Below are positions 36,989 through 45,527 of a stretch of 64,000 nucleotides of DNA, piece by piece (the first letter of the stretch is position 1; every line of letters begins with the position of its first letter). A program made the position numbers and the translations under genes. The notes under the pieces were generated by a model. The model was not told the DNA's origin, searched no databases, and saw only the letters and a program-made list of their open reading frames with translations. Source of the DNA: Gelidibacter japonicus. Lineage in GTDB: Bacteria > Bacteroidota > Bacteroidia > Flavobacteriales > Flavobacteriaceae. The stretch is taken from assembly GCF_010725055.1 (NCBI RefSeq), contig NZ_BJKB01000017.1, positions 51,803 through 115,802 on the forward strand. Direction: 5' to 3'.

Positions 36989-38284
36989 TTAATAATGACA
37001 TTTACCACATTCTAAACCTCCCATCTGCGCAACGGTAAGTTTTTCGACTCCATATTTCTTGGACAATTGTTCATGGATCTTGGTGTAGTATTCATTATTC
37101 TCAATTTTCACATCCGTGGTTCTATGACATTCAATACACCAACCCATGGTCAATGGAGCGAACTGCGACATGATCTCCATAGACTCCACTGGACCATGAC
37201 ATGTTTGACATTCGATTCCTCCAACGGTAACGTGTTGTGCATGATTGAAATATGCAAAATCAGGAAGATTATGAATACGGATCCACTTTACAGGCTGTGG
37301 CTCTCCCGTATATTTTTGCTCGTCAGGATTCCAACCTGTGGCCGCATATAGCTTTTGAATTTCTTCATTATAATCAACACCATAGGTCTTGCCCTCGGCA
37401 TAGGTATCTTCTGAAACTTCTGATATGGACTTATGACAGTTCATACACACATTCAATGAAGGAATACCTGAAGTTTTACTTACACGAGCAGACGAGTGAC
37501 AGTACTTACAATCAATCCCGTTGTCTCCTGCATGGATTCTATGCGAATAATGGATGGGCTGAACAGGAGCGTACCCTTCGTCAACACCTATTTGCATGAA
37601 ATAACCATAAACAAAATAGGCACTGGCCAACAATAATAAAATGACGGTCACCAATACCAAGAATTGATTCTGAACAAAGGCTTTCCAGATATTGTCTTTT
37701 TTGTCGCCTTCAACAATAACACCTTTAGCCTCTGCAAAACGATTTAAAGTACGTCTTACCAAAACCAAAGCCATGGCCAAAAGTCCAAACAACAAGGCTA
37801 ATGCACCAAGAATCAATTGGTTTGAAGTCCCCGAGTCTCCTCCGTCTGCACCACTGGCAGTTTCCGTACCTGCCACCGGGGCAGGAGCCTTTTTCTCCTC
37901 AGCAGTATACGCCAAAATATCACTGATATCTTGGTCAGACAACTGCGGAAACGGCATCATTGGCAATTGATTATACTCGTTGTATATTTTAACAGCATAA
38001 GGATCGCCAGCATTGACCATACCCATACTATTATGGATCCAGGCAGTCAACCATTCTCTATCCAGACCTTGCTCATCGGCCAATCTCTGTTCAATATTTC
38101 GAAGTGGCGGCCCGGTCATGGGTCCGTCTAATTTGTGACAAGCAGCACAGTTAGAATTATATAATGTTTTTCCTTTGACAGGGTCACCATCCTGAGCCTG
38201 AAGGGACGCTGAAAACGTAAGTAAAATAAAAAACCCTAAATGAAGAAATTTAGTGGCCAATTTACAGTGTATCACCTGTTTCAT
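36989..38284 (-). CDS. actA: alternative complex III multiheme cytochrome c ActA, six heme sites
   Basis: 431 aa from the ATG at 38282-38284, which gives a compact signal peptide (MKQVIHCK to SLQAQ); a start at 38329 adds 15 polar residues. Six CxxCH motifs are present: CAACH in an N-terminal class I domain, then CKYCH, CMNCH, CQTCH, CIECH and CGKCH in the usual pentaheme part. Two helices (LILGALALLFGLLAMALVLV and FLVLVTVILLLLASAYFVY) lie between them. ActA is the periplasmic electron wire of complex III. The extra monoheme domain could hand electrons to the adjacent oxidase; that is inference. First gene of the operon. Confidence 0.92.
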   Translation of the reverse strand: MKQVIHCKLATKFLHLGFFILLTFSASLQAQDGDPVKGKTLYNSNCAACHKLDGPMTGPPLRNIEQRLADEQGLDREWLTAWIHNSMGMVNAGDPYAVKIYNEYNQLPMMPFPQLSDQDISDILAYTAEEKKAPAPVAGTETASGADGGDSGTSNQLILGALALLFGLLAMALVLVRRTLNRFAEAKGVIVEGDKKDNIWKAFVQNQFLVLVTVILLLLASAYFVYGYFMQIGVDEGYAPVQPIHYSHRIHAGDNGIDCKYCHSSARVSKTSGIPSLNVCMNCHKSISEVSEDTYAEGKTYGVDYNEEIQKLYAATGWNPDEQKYTGEPQPVKWIRIHNLPDFAYFNHAQHVTVGGIECQTCHGPVESMEIMSQFAPLTMGWCIECHRTTDVKIENNEYYTKIHEQLSKKYGVEKLTVAQMGGLECGKCHY

Positions 38285-38363
38285 ATTGTTAGTTGAATTA
38301 TCTTCCAAACTTTGGTACGATTTTTTCATTAAAAAGAAAAAAATACAGTTATAAAATCACTCG

Positions 38364-38371
38364 CAAAAGTA
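38364..38371 (-). promoter_or_regulatory. candidate -7 element of the act-cox operon
   Basis: TACTTTTG on the minus strand, matching TAnnTTTG, 80 nt before the chosen actA start. No clear -33 TTG. The only good match in the 250-bp divergent gap on this strand. Confidence 0.4.
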
Positions 38372-38497
38372 ACACTTAAAGTCGATTTTAGAAATGTTAC
38401 AGAAGTGTTAATTGATAATTTATAAACATTCTAAATAATAAATTTCAGGTTATTTAGTTTATTGATTTCAGATAAGGACATTACAAATTAAATTTGA

Positions 38498-38505
38498 TAT
38501 TTTTG
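38498..38505 (+). promoter_or_regulatory. candidate -7 element of the SPOR gene
   Basis: TATTTTTG, 74 nt before the ATG at 38580. No -33 TTG at the usual distance. Confidence 0.3.
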
Positions 38506-38579
38506 CCAAATGTCTAAGCTTCTAAAAACCATCATTTAAAATAATAAATGAGATCATTCGCTTAAAGAATATACACACC

Positions 38580-38963
38580 ATGAGGAAACCTGATTTAAGA
38601 TTACCCTTTTTCGCATTTGCTTTTTTTTCGGCCACACTCGCAATTCATGCCCAAGATGGCATTGTGACCGTAGAACAAAATAAAGATATCGACAAACTTC
38701 TTGAGTTTAAAAAAGACGTACGGAGCACGATAGATGCTTTTGTGATTCAAGTTTACAACGGCCCACGTGGTGGTGCCCAATCTGCCAGAAGCCAAGTGGC
38801 AACGCTATTTCCCGATTGGAGCAATACGATCGAGTACGAATCTCCAAATTACAAAATTTGGTTGGGCAACTTCAGAACACGTTTGGAAGCGGATCGCGCA
38901 TTAATGAAAGTCAAAAAAAGCTACCCTGATGCTTTGGTATTGCGCCCTAAGAAAAATAGATAG
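38580..38963 (+). CDS. secreted SPOR domain protein
   Basis: 127 aa. A signal peptide (about 1-24, ending IHA) precedes a SPOR fold (about 50-124): FVIQVYNGPRGGAQSARSQV, IEYESPNYKIWLGNFRTRLEADRALMKVKKSYPDALVL. SPOR domains bind denuded glycan strands of peptidoglycan, often at division sites. There is no membrane anchor, so the protein is probably periplasmic. It is divergent from the act operon with a 250-bp spacer. Confidence 0.88.
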   Translation: MRKPDLRLPFFAFAFFSATLAIHAQDGIVTVEQNKDIDKLLEFKKDVRSTIDAFVIQVYNGPRGGAQSARSQVATLFPDWSNTIEYESPNYKIWLGNFRTRLEADRALMKVKKSYPDALVLRPKKNR

Positions 38964-39316
38964 GCCGTCTTAAAAAGAGACTGAAAACAGACTTAAATGA
39001 TTTAGTTATATGTCTTTTATCACACCTTCAAAAAGTTTATTTGAAAATGATAAAGAACTCTCTTCACACGCCTAATTCAGAATAATTGGAACAACTTTAA
39101 AGGTGGTTTATGGGCAGGTTTGGATTTGCTGGATTGATTCTTCAAAACATGCCATCATTGCCATGTTAAAGAAAGCAACAAGCCCCTTGAACTGAACAAA
39201 TACGTTTTCAGATGGTCCGGATCACTTCCAATACGAATCATAAAAACAGATCATAAACAACAAAAAAAACGGCAACTCAATGAGAGTCGCCGTTTTTGAC
39301 ATATTCAGATTGAAAT
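38964..39316. other. 353-bp convergent intergenic region
   Basis: Lies between the SPOR gene (plus) and infB (minus). It contains the infB terminator at its right end; no ORF or repeat is apparent in the rest. Confidence 0.5.
39265..39297 (-). terminator. terminator of rimP-nusA-infB
   Basis: AAAAACGGC-a-ACTC (39265-39278) pairs with GAGT-c-GCCGTTTTT (39284-39297), one mismatch, 5-nt loop, T-run on the minus strand. It is 20 nt past the infB stop. Confidence 0.82.
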
Positions 39317-42121
39317 TTATTTCAATTTCTTTTTTACTTCAATTTCATGGAATGCTTCAATAACATCGTTTTCATGAATATCATTGTAATTCTTGATTTG
39401 CATACCACAGTCGTACCCTTTTGATACCTCCCTAACATCGTCCTTAAATCTCTTCAGCGACGATAGCTCACCTGTGTAAACCACTACACCTTCTCTAATC
39501 AAACGGATGCCTGAGTTTCTGAATATCTTTCCAGAAGTAACCATACACCCGGCAATGGTTCCGACTTTAGAAACTTTAAAGATTTCTCTAATTTCAGCAG
39601 TACCAGTGATTTCCTCTTTGAGCTCAGGAGACAACATGCCTTCCATCGCATCTTTAAGGTCATTGATGGCATCATAGATAATAGAGTACATTCTGATGTC
39701 GATTTCTTCCTGATCTGCAATTTGACGTGCGTTACCCATTGGGCGTACATTAAACCCGATAATAATGGCATCAGATGCCGTCGCTAACAATACGTCACTT
39801 TCTGTAATGGCTCCAACTCCTTTATGAATAATGTTTACTTGAATTTCTTCAGTAGACAATTTTTGGAATGAATCTGTCAATGCTTCCACTGAACCGTCCA
39901 CATCACCTTTAAGAATGATATTCAACTCTTGGAAGTCCCCAAGTGCTATACGACGTCCAATTTCATCTAAAGTAATATGACGTTGGGTTCTAACGGATTG
40001 CTCACGTTGCAATTGGGTACGTTTTGCCGCAATCTGACGTGCTTCACGTTCTTCTGCAAACACAGCAAACTTATCTCCAGCTTGTGGTGCACCGTCCAAT
40101 CCTAAAATAGAGACCGGTGTAGAAGGGCCAGCAGCTTCAACGTTTTTACCACGTTCATCATGCATTGCTCTTACTTTACCACTGTTTTTTCCAGCTAACA
40201 CATAGTCGCCTACTCTTAAGGTTCCAGCTTGTACCAAAATGGTAGATACATAACCTCTTCCTTTATCAAGAAACGCTTCTACTACAGTTCCAACCGCAGG
40301 TTTATTTGGATTTGCCCTTAGCTCTAACAATTCAGCTTCTAAAAGCACTTTTTCCAATAGGTCCTTAACGCCTTGTCCTGTTTTGGCTGAGATATCATGC
40401 GATTGGATTTTTCCGCCCCAATCTTCAACCAATAAGTTCATCTGCGCCAAACCTTCTTTTACCTTTTCAGGATTAGCCGTTGGCTTGTCTATCTTATTAA
40501 TGGCAAATATAATCGGTACTCCCGCAGCTTGCGCATGTGAAATAGCCTCTTTGGTCTGCGGCATAATGGCGTCATCAGCTGCAATCACAATAATGGCCAA
40601 ATCCGTTACCTGCGCTCCACGGGCACGCATTGCCGTAAAGGCCTCGTGTCCTGGTGTATCAAGGAATGCCATTTTCTGACCGCCTTCCAATTGTACCGCA
40701 TAGGCACCAATATGTTGTGTAATACCACCTGATTCTCCAGCAATCACATTTTCCTTACGAATGTAATCCAACAACGATGTTTTACCGTGATCTACGTGGC
40801 CCATGACCGTAACAATTGGCGCACGTGGTTTTAAATCTTCAGGTCGGTCTTCAACAACTTCAATACTATCTTCAAGATCTGAGGTTACAAATTCCACCTC
40901 ATAACCAAACTCGTCTGCCACGACCGATAAGGTTTCGGCATCCAAACGCTGGTTCATGGTGACCATCAATCCTAAAGACATACATGCTGAGATGATTTGC
41001 GTCACAGGAACATCCATCATTGTAGCCACTTCGCTTGCCGTAACAAACTCGGTAACTTTCAACACTTTGCTTTCCGCTTCTTGCTGCTCAATATCCTTTT
41101 CAGTCTGTTGACGGTGTTGATCTCTCTTATCTCTTCTATATTTAGCTCCTTTTCCTCTATTGGTCTTGCCCTGTAGCTTTTCAAGAGTTTCTCGAACCTG
41201 TTTTTGCACATCTGCTTCGCTTGGCTCTTCCTTTACAGTGCTCGTACGGCCTGGTCTTCCCTTATGAGGAGTACCCGAACCTCTATTCGCTCCAAAACTC
41301 GGTTTTACCCCAGGAGCTGCAGGGCCCTTGCTGATACGGCGTCTCTTCTTTTTGTTGGCATCGCCTGCAGCAGGTTTCTTTTCTTCTTTTTTCCTTTTCG
41401 GCTTATTGAACTGGGAAAGATCGATCTTTTCTCCAGCAATTTTAGGACCAGACAGCTTTTGATACTGTGTTTTCATCAGCTCATCTTCAGCCTCAGGAAC
41501 ATCAGTTTTATCTGTCGTCTCAACGTCTTCTGCTTTTTCGGTCTTCTCTACTTTCGCAACAGGTTCAGCCTTCTCCGTCTTTTTGGTCTTTTCAGTCTCT
41601 ATGAAGGTTTCCTTAGCTTTCTTAGGTTCTTCCTTGACTTCAGCTTTTGGAGTCTCTTTTTCAGCAGTGGAAACTGAGGCCTCAGGCTGCTTTGGTGTTT
41701 CAGTTGACTTCTCTACTTTAGGTTCTTCCGGTTTTGCATCTTCAACCTTTTCGGTACTTTCGGACTTTTTAGGGTCCAAGTCGATTTTCCCAACTTGTTT
41801 AGGCCCTTTAAAAGGTGCTTTAGCTCTTACAATTTGCTTGCTGGCTTCCTCCCTCTTCAATTTCTCCTCAATCTCACGCTCACGCTGCTCACGTAATTCC
41901 TCCTTTTCTTTCAACTTAGCCTCACTAACCTCCTGAGAGGCCATTTTCTTATTGGCATCGGTTTGAAATTCATTGGAAAGAACCATATGAACATCGTCTG
42001 ATATTTTCGTATTGGGACTCTTTTCCACACTGATGCCCTTCGATTCCAAGAAATCAACTGCGCGATCAATAGAAATATTGAGCTCTCTTAATACTTTATT
42101 TAATCTAATTGTATCAGCCAT
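39317..42121 (-). CDS. infB: translation initiation factor IF-2
   Basis: 934 aa. A Lys/Glu-rich low-complexity N-terminal region (about 65-330) precedes the conserved part with G1 GHVDHGKTSLLD, G3 DTPGHEAFTAMR and G4 NKIDK, then the beta-barrel and C-terminal tRNA-binding domains. IF-2 positions initiator tRNA on the 30S subunit and promotes 50S joining. ATG start, 29 nt after the nusA stop. Last gene of rimP-nusA-infB, a classic arrangement. Confidence 0.97.
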   Translation of the reverse strand: MADTIRLNKVLRELNISIDRAVDFLESKGISVEKSPNTKISDDVHMVLSNEFQTDANKKMASQEVSEAKLKEKEELREQREREIEEKLKREEASKQIVRAKAPFKGPKQVGKIDLDPKKSESTEKVEDAKPEEPKVEKSTETPKQPEASVSTAEKETPKAEVKEEPKKAKETFIETEKTKKTEKAEPVAKVEKTEKAEDVETTDKTDVPEAEDELMKTQYQKLSGPKIAGEKIDLSQFNKPKRKKEEKKPAAGDANKKKRRRISKGPAAPGVKPSFGANRGSGTPHKGRPGRTSTVKEEPSEADVQKQVRETLEKLQGKTNRGKGAKYRRDKRDQHRQQTEKDIEQQEAESKVLKVTEFVTASEVATMMDVPVTQIISACMSLGLMVTMNQRLDAETLSVVADEFGYEVEFVTSDLEDSIEVVEDRPEDLKPRAPIVTVMGHVDHGKTSLLDYIRKENVIAGESGGITQHIGAYAVQLEGGQKMAFLDTPGHEAFTAMRARGAQVTDLAIIVIAADDAIMPQTKEAISHAQAAGVPIIFAINKIDKPTANPEKVKEGLAQMNLLVEDWGGKIQSHDISAKTGQGVKDLLEKVLLEAELLELRANPNKPAVGTVVEAFLDKGRGYVSTILVQAGTLRVGDYVLAGKNSGKVRAMHDERGKNVEAAGPSTPVSILGLDGAPQAGDKFAVFAEEREARQIAAKRTQLQREQSVRTQRHITLDEIGRRIALGDFQELNIILKGDVDGSVEALTDSFQKLSTEEIQVNIIHKGVGAITESDVLLATASDAIIIGFNVRPMGNARQIADQEEIDIRMYSIIYDAINDLKDAMEGMLSPELKEEITGTAEIREIFKVSKVGTIAGCMVTSGKIFRNSGIRLIREGVVVYTGELSSLKRFKDDVREVSKGYDCGMQIKNYNDIHENDVIEAFHEIEVKKKLK

Positions 42122-42150
42122 AAATTGCTTCTAATATAACTTAATATGTG

Positions 42151-43383
42151 TTATTCTTCAAATTCTTCCTTAAGAATTCTGATAACATCTAAAATGGTTT
42201 CTTCTTCTAAATCGGTTCTCTTAACCAAATCCTGAACATCTTGTTCCAATATACTCTTTGCAGTATCTAAGCCTGCCTTGCTGAATTCTGCTATGATCCA
42301 GCCCTCTATCTCATCAGTAAACTCTGACAATTCAACATCTTCCTCAGCACCTTCTCTAAATACATCAATCTCATAACCGGTCAACTGTCCTGCCAAACGG
42401 ATGTTGTGACCACCTCTACCAATAGCTTTACTTACTTCTTCTGGCTTAAGCAGCACCTCAGCACGTTTAGTCTCTTCATTGAGCTTTACTGAAGTTACTC
42501 TGGCCGGACTCAATGCTCTGGTGATGAACAGCTGTATATTACTGGTGTAATTGATCACATCAATATTTTCATTGCCCAATTCTCTAACAATTCCATGGAT
42601 TCTTGAACCTTTCATTCCCACACAGGCACCAACAGGATCAATTCTATCATCATAGGAATCAACCGCTACTTTCGCCTTTTCTCCCGGCATTCTCACCACT
42701 TTTTTAATGGTAATCAATCCGTCAAAAACCTCTGGGATTTCCTGTTCGAAAAGTTTCTCCAAAAACACCGGAGTCGTTCTGGACATAATAATGGTTGGCT
42801 TGTTGCCTTTAAGCTCAACACTTTCTATAATACCCCTTACATTTTCACCTTTACGGAAAAAATCTGAAGGAATTTGCTTTTCTTTTGGAAGAATGATTTC
42901 GTTACCATCATCATCTAAAAGAATAATTGCCCTGTGTCGAATATGATGTACTTCGGCAGTATAAATCTCACCTACCAAATCCTTAAATTGCTTATAAAGA
43001 TTGGTATTATCATGCTCATGTATCTTAGAAATCAAATTTTGACGAAGTGCCAAAATGGAGCGTCTTCCTAAATCAATCAGTTTAACAGCCTCAGCCACGT
43101 CTTCACCTACTTCAAAATCCGGCTCTATTTTACGTGCTGCAGACAATTCAATTTCTTGATTTGGATCTTCCACTTCACCATCAGAAACTACAACTCTATT
43201 TCGCCATATTTCCAAATCGCCTTTGTCAGGGTTTATAATGATATCAAAGTTATCGTCATCACCATACTTCTTCTTTAGTGCATTTCTCAATACATCTTCT
43301 AGAATCGCCATCAACGTTACACGATCGATTAATTTATCGTCCTTAAATTCTGAAAAAGAATCAATTAACGCAATATTCTCCAT
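42151..43383 (-). CDS. nusA: transcription elongation/termination factor NusA
   Basis: 410 aa. N-terminal RNA-polymerase-binding domain, S1 domain (GEIYTAEVHHI to IIESVELKG) and two KH domains (VGMKGSRIHGIVRELGNE and IGRGGHNIRLAGQLTG) are in order. The acidic C-terminal repeats of the E. coli protein are absent; the C-terminal part here is short. NusA controls pausing and termination. Its gene lies downstream of a terminator-like leader hairpin, so autoregulation is possible. Confidence 0.96.
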   Translation of the reverse strand: MENIALIDSFSEFKDDKLIDRVTLMAILEDVLRNALKKKYGDDDNFDIIINPDKGDLEIWRNRVVVSDGEVEDPNQEIELSAARKIEPDFEVGEDVAEAVKLIDLGRRSILALRQNLISKIHEHDNTNLYKQFKDLVGEIYTAEVHHIRHRAIILLDDDGNEIILPKEKQIPSDFFRKGENVRGIIESVELKGNKPTIIMSRTTPVFLEKLFEQEIPEVFDGLITIKKVVRMPGEKAKVAVDSYDDRIDPVGACVGMKGSRIHGIVRELGNENIDVINYTSNIQLFITRALSPARVTSVKLNEETKRAEVLLKPEEVSKAIGRGGHNIRLAGQLTGYEIDVFREGAEEDVELSEFTDEIEGWIIAEFSKAGLDTAKSILEQDVQDLVKRTDLEEETILDVIRILKEEFEE

Positions 43384-43395
43384 AACTACCTCGAA

Positions 43396-43863
43396 TTAAA
43401 ATTTTATTATCACTTTAGCCTCTAAAATATCTTCATACTTAATTTTAGCCTGCTTATTTACCACTATTTTTCCCTTTCCTACTGGCTTAGGCTCCTTTGT
43501 TTTCCATTCCAAAGTCACTTCCTCATCACCCGCCTCTGTTAACACACCTTCAAATTTGGCATCAGATTTAGCTTTAACGTTTAAAGTTCTGCCAATATTC
43601 TTTTTATACTGTCTTTTATTGATCAATGGCGATGTCGCACCCGCAGAGGCTACATCCAGAGAAAAATCGTCTTCCTCCCTATCCAAGTTATGCTCTATGG
43701 CACGACTCATGAACACACAATCTTCAACAGTAACCCCGTTATCGCCGTCTATAACCACACTGATTTTATTGTCTGCGCTTATTTTAAGATCGATTAAAAA
43801 AAGATCTGATCTTTCCTCCAATCCTTTTTCTATCAAGGCTTTAACAATGTTCTCGTTCAGCAT
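43396..43863 (-). CDS. rimP: ribosome maturation factor RimP
   Basis: 155 aa from the ATG at 43861-43863 (MLNENIVKALIEKG). An upstream ATG at 43893 would put a terminator-like hairpin inside the gene and adds 10 residues not seen in the family. The N-terminal domain carries DNKISVVIDGDNGVTVEDCVFMSRAIEH and the C-terminal SH3-like domain DLDVASAGATSPL-type DFSLDVASAG. RimP helps 30S assembly. First gene of its operon, with a strong promoter 65 nt upstream. Confidence 0.94.
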   Translation of the reverse strand: MLNENIVKALIEKGLEERSDLFLIDLKISADNKISVVIDGDNGVTVEDCVFMSRAIEHNLDREEDDFSLDVASAGATSPLINKRQYKKNIGRTLNVKAKSDAKFEGVLTEAGDEEVTLEWKTKEPKPVGKGKIVVNKQAKIKYEDILEAKVIIKF

Positions 43864-43880
43864 TATATTAGTATAAAAAG

Positions 43881-43900
43881 AGGGGACTTTCATGTCCCCT
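43881..43900 (-). promoter_or_regulatory. terminator-like hairpin in the rimP leader (candidate attenuator)
   Basis: AGGGGAC (43881-43887) and GTCCCCT (43894-43900), a perfect 7-bp GC-rich stem with a 6-nt loop. On the minus strand it is followed by CTTTTTATAC, so it looks like an intrinsic terminator. It lies between the promoter (43928-43960) and the rimP ATG (17 nt away); no gene lies upstream on this strand for it to terminate. Confidence 0.6.
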
Positions 43901-43927
43901 CGTGTTCTCTTTTATCATTCAGCGGTG

Positions 43928-43960
43928 CAAATATACGACTTTTTTATTGACTTTTCCAAA
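43928..43960 (-). promoter_or_regulatory. promoter of rimP-nusA-infB
   Basis: On the minus strand: -33 TTTG (43957-43960), a 21-nt spacer, -7 TATATTTG (43928-43935): full consensus. Transcription would start near 43921, giving a leader of about 58 nt that contains the hairpin. Confidence 0.65.
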
Positions 43961-44017
43961 GGATGTAAAGTCGTTTTTTATTATTAAATTTATGTTTCAC
44001 AAATCAACTTCCGCTTC

Positions 44018-44842
44018 ATGAAAAAAATCCTCGTACCCACTGACTTCTCAGAACAAGCAGAAAATGCTCTGAAAGTAGCAGTTCAATTGGCAAAAAAACA
44101 CGGCTCGGAAATTTACCTATTGCACATGCTAGAAATACCATTGCAGGAAATTGATGCTATGAACACCCCAAGCGCTTTGCCCGAAGCTATGTTTTTCATG
44201 AAGCTAGCAGAACAGAAATTTGAGGCCCTTCTATCCAAAAGCTACCTTAAAGATGTTGCGATCCACGACATTGTAAAAACCTATCCGTCATTCAGTGGCA
44301 TTGTTGACACCTGTCACGAACACAATATCAACCTCATTGTCATGGGGTCACACGGCGCCAGCGGATTCAAGGAAATGTTTATCGGATCCAATGCAGAAAA
44401 AGTGGTTCGAACTTCAGATATCCCTGTATTGGTTATTAAACGCAAGCATAGTGATTTTAAGGTTGACCGTTTCGTATTTGCTTCAGATTTCAAAAAGGAC
44501 AACAAAGACACCTATAGACAAGCTACGGAATTTGCCAAGTCCTTTGGAGCCAAAATGCATTTGCTAATGGTCAACACCGCCAATGACTTTCTTTCAACTT
44601 CTGAAGCCAAAAATCGTATTGACAATTTCATCAAAGATTATGACTTTAAAGATTATACCATTCACATATATAACGATGAAAGTGTTGAAAGCGGGATTTT
44701 GAATTTTTCAAAAGAAATAAACGCCGATTTAATTGGCATCAGCACTCACGGAAGGCAAGGGATTTCGCATTTTTTTAGTGGCAGCATCGGAGAAGACGTA
44801 GTCAATCATGCTGACCGGCCTGTGATTACGTTTAAAATCTGA
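44018..44842 (+). CDS. universal stress protein, tandem UspA domains
   Basis: 274 aa with two Usp domains (about 1-143 and 148-274). The first has the ATP-binding signature GSHGASGFKEMFIGSNAEKVV and starts ILVPTDFSEQAENAL. The second ends STHGRQGISHFFSGSIGEDVV. Usp proteins are cytoplasmic nucleotide-binding stress factors with no defined reaction. Divergent from rimP with a 154-bp gap. Confidence 0.93.
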   Translation: MKKILVPTDFSEQAENALKVAVQLAKKHGSEIYLLHMLEIPLQEIDAMNTPSALPEAMFFMKLAEQKFEALLSKSYLKDVAIHDIVKTYPSFSGIVDTCHEHNINLIVMGSHGASGFKEMFIGSNAEKVVRTSDIPVLVIKRKHSDFKVDRFVFASDFKKDNKDTYRQATEFAKSFGAKMHLLMVNTANDFLSTSEAKNRIDNFIKDYDFKDYTIHIYNDESVESGILNFSKEINADLIGISTHGRQGISHFFSGSIGEDVVNHADRPVITFKI

Positions 44843-44942
44843 AGTAGATCATAAAAAGACCATTTCCCTTCACCTGTCATTAAAATTAAACCTCATCACA
44901 TTAATGTTGGTGGCCATTCCAAAAAACTCTATAATAACAAAA

Positions 44943-44968
44943 ATCCCGACCACATTAATGATCGGGAT
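44943..44968 (-). terminator. terminator of tRNA-Gln
   Basis: ATCCCGA (44943-44949) pairs with TCGGGAT (44962-44968) around a 12-nt loop; a T-tract follows on the minus strand. It lies 14 nt past the tRNA 3' end. Confidence 0.7.
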
Positions 44969-44982
44969 GTTTTGAAAAACTG

Positions 44983-45055
44983 TTGGCCTACTAGGGCTCG
45001 AACCTAGACTCTTCTGGACCAAAACCAGACGTGTTGCCAGTTACACCATAGGCCA
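44983..45055 (-). tRNA. tRNA-Gln (anticodon UUG)
   Basis: 73 nt. The acceptor stem TGGCCTA pairs with TAGGCCA, the anticodon stem TCTGG pairs with CCAGA around loop TTTTGGT (anticodon TTG), and the T-loop GGTTCGAGCC is canonical. No CCA end is encoded, which is usual in this phylum; it would be added later. Single gene with its own promoter and terminator. Confidence 0.96.
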
Positions 45056-45072
45056 ATCTCCAATTGAGGACG

Positions 45073-45103
45073 CAAATTTACTACAATGTTTTATTTTTGC
45101 AAA
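45073..45103 (-). promoter_or_regulatory. promoter of tRNA-Gln
   Basis: On the minus strand: -33 TTTG (45100-45103), a 19-nt spacer, -7 TAAATTTG (45073-45080): full consensus, 17 nt before the mature tRNA 5' end. Confidence 0.65.
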
Positions 45104-45527
45104 TATTTTACATAGAAAAAATGTTATTTTAAACATTCGTTATTCTAAAAAAACAGCCTAAACCAATAAGATGTTGACAATGAGATAATTATATATATGT
45201 TTTACGCTGTGAAGCTCAAGTTCAACAATGGTATACTAAGTTAATATTCTTATTGGGTCAAGAAAACAATTCAAAAATCAAGCTTGTTAAATCCGCACAG
45301 CGATAAAATCATTTCATTTTTGACTAAAACAGACATCAAAAGGCAAAACAGTAATAGACGTTCGCTCTTAGAAACCGCATTTTTTTAAGGTCACTTTCCC
45401 GAAAAAATTCAATGTGAGGTTTCTGATGAACGGATTGATGCACTTTAAATACTTAACGTTTACTTAAAAACTTTCCCCTCTTATATATTTATTCTTAAAT
45501 TCGCCACTCTAATTCAACAAAAAATCT
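45104..45527. other. 424-bp AT-rich intergenic region
   Basis: Divergent between tRNA-Gln and the DUF2723 gene. No ORF, repeat or hairpin of note; a weak TAAATTCG at 45496-45503 could be the -7 of the DUF2723 gene. Confidence 0.45.

Noticed and set aside
38285..38329. ActA start at 38329
   Set aside because: It would add 15 polar residues before the signal peptide; the ATG at 38284 is more natural, though the longer form is not excluded.
43864..43893. Longer RimP from the ATG at 43893
   Set aside because: The extension overlaps the leader hairpin and has no family support.
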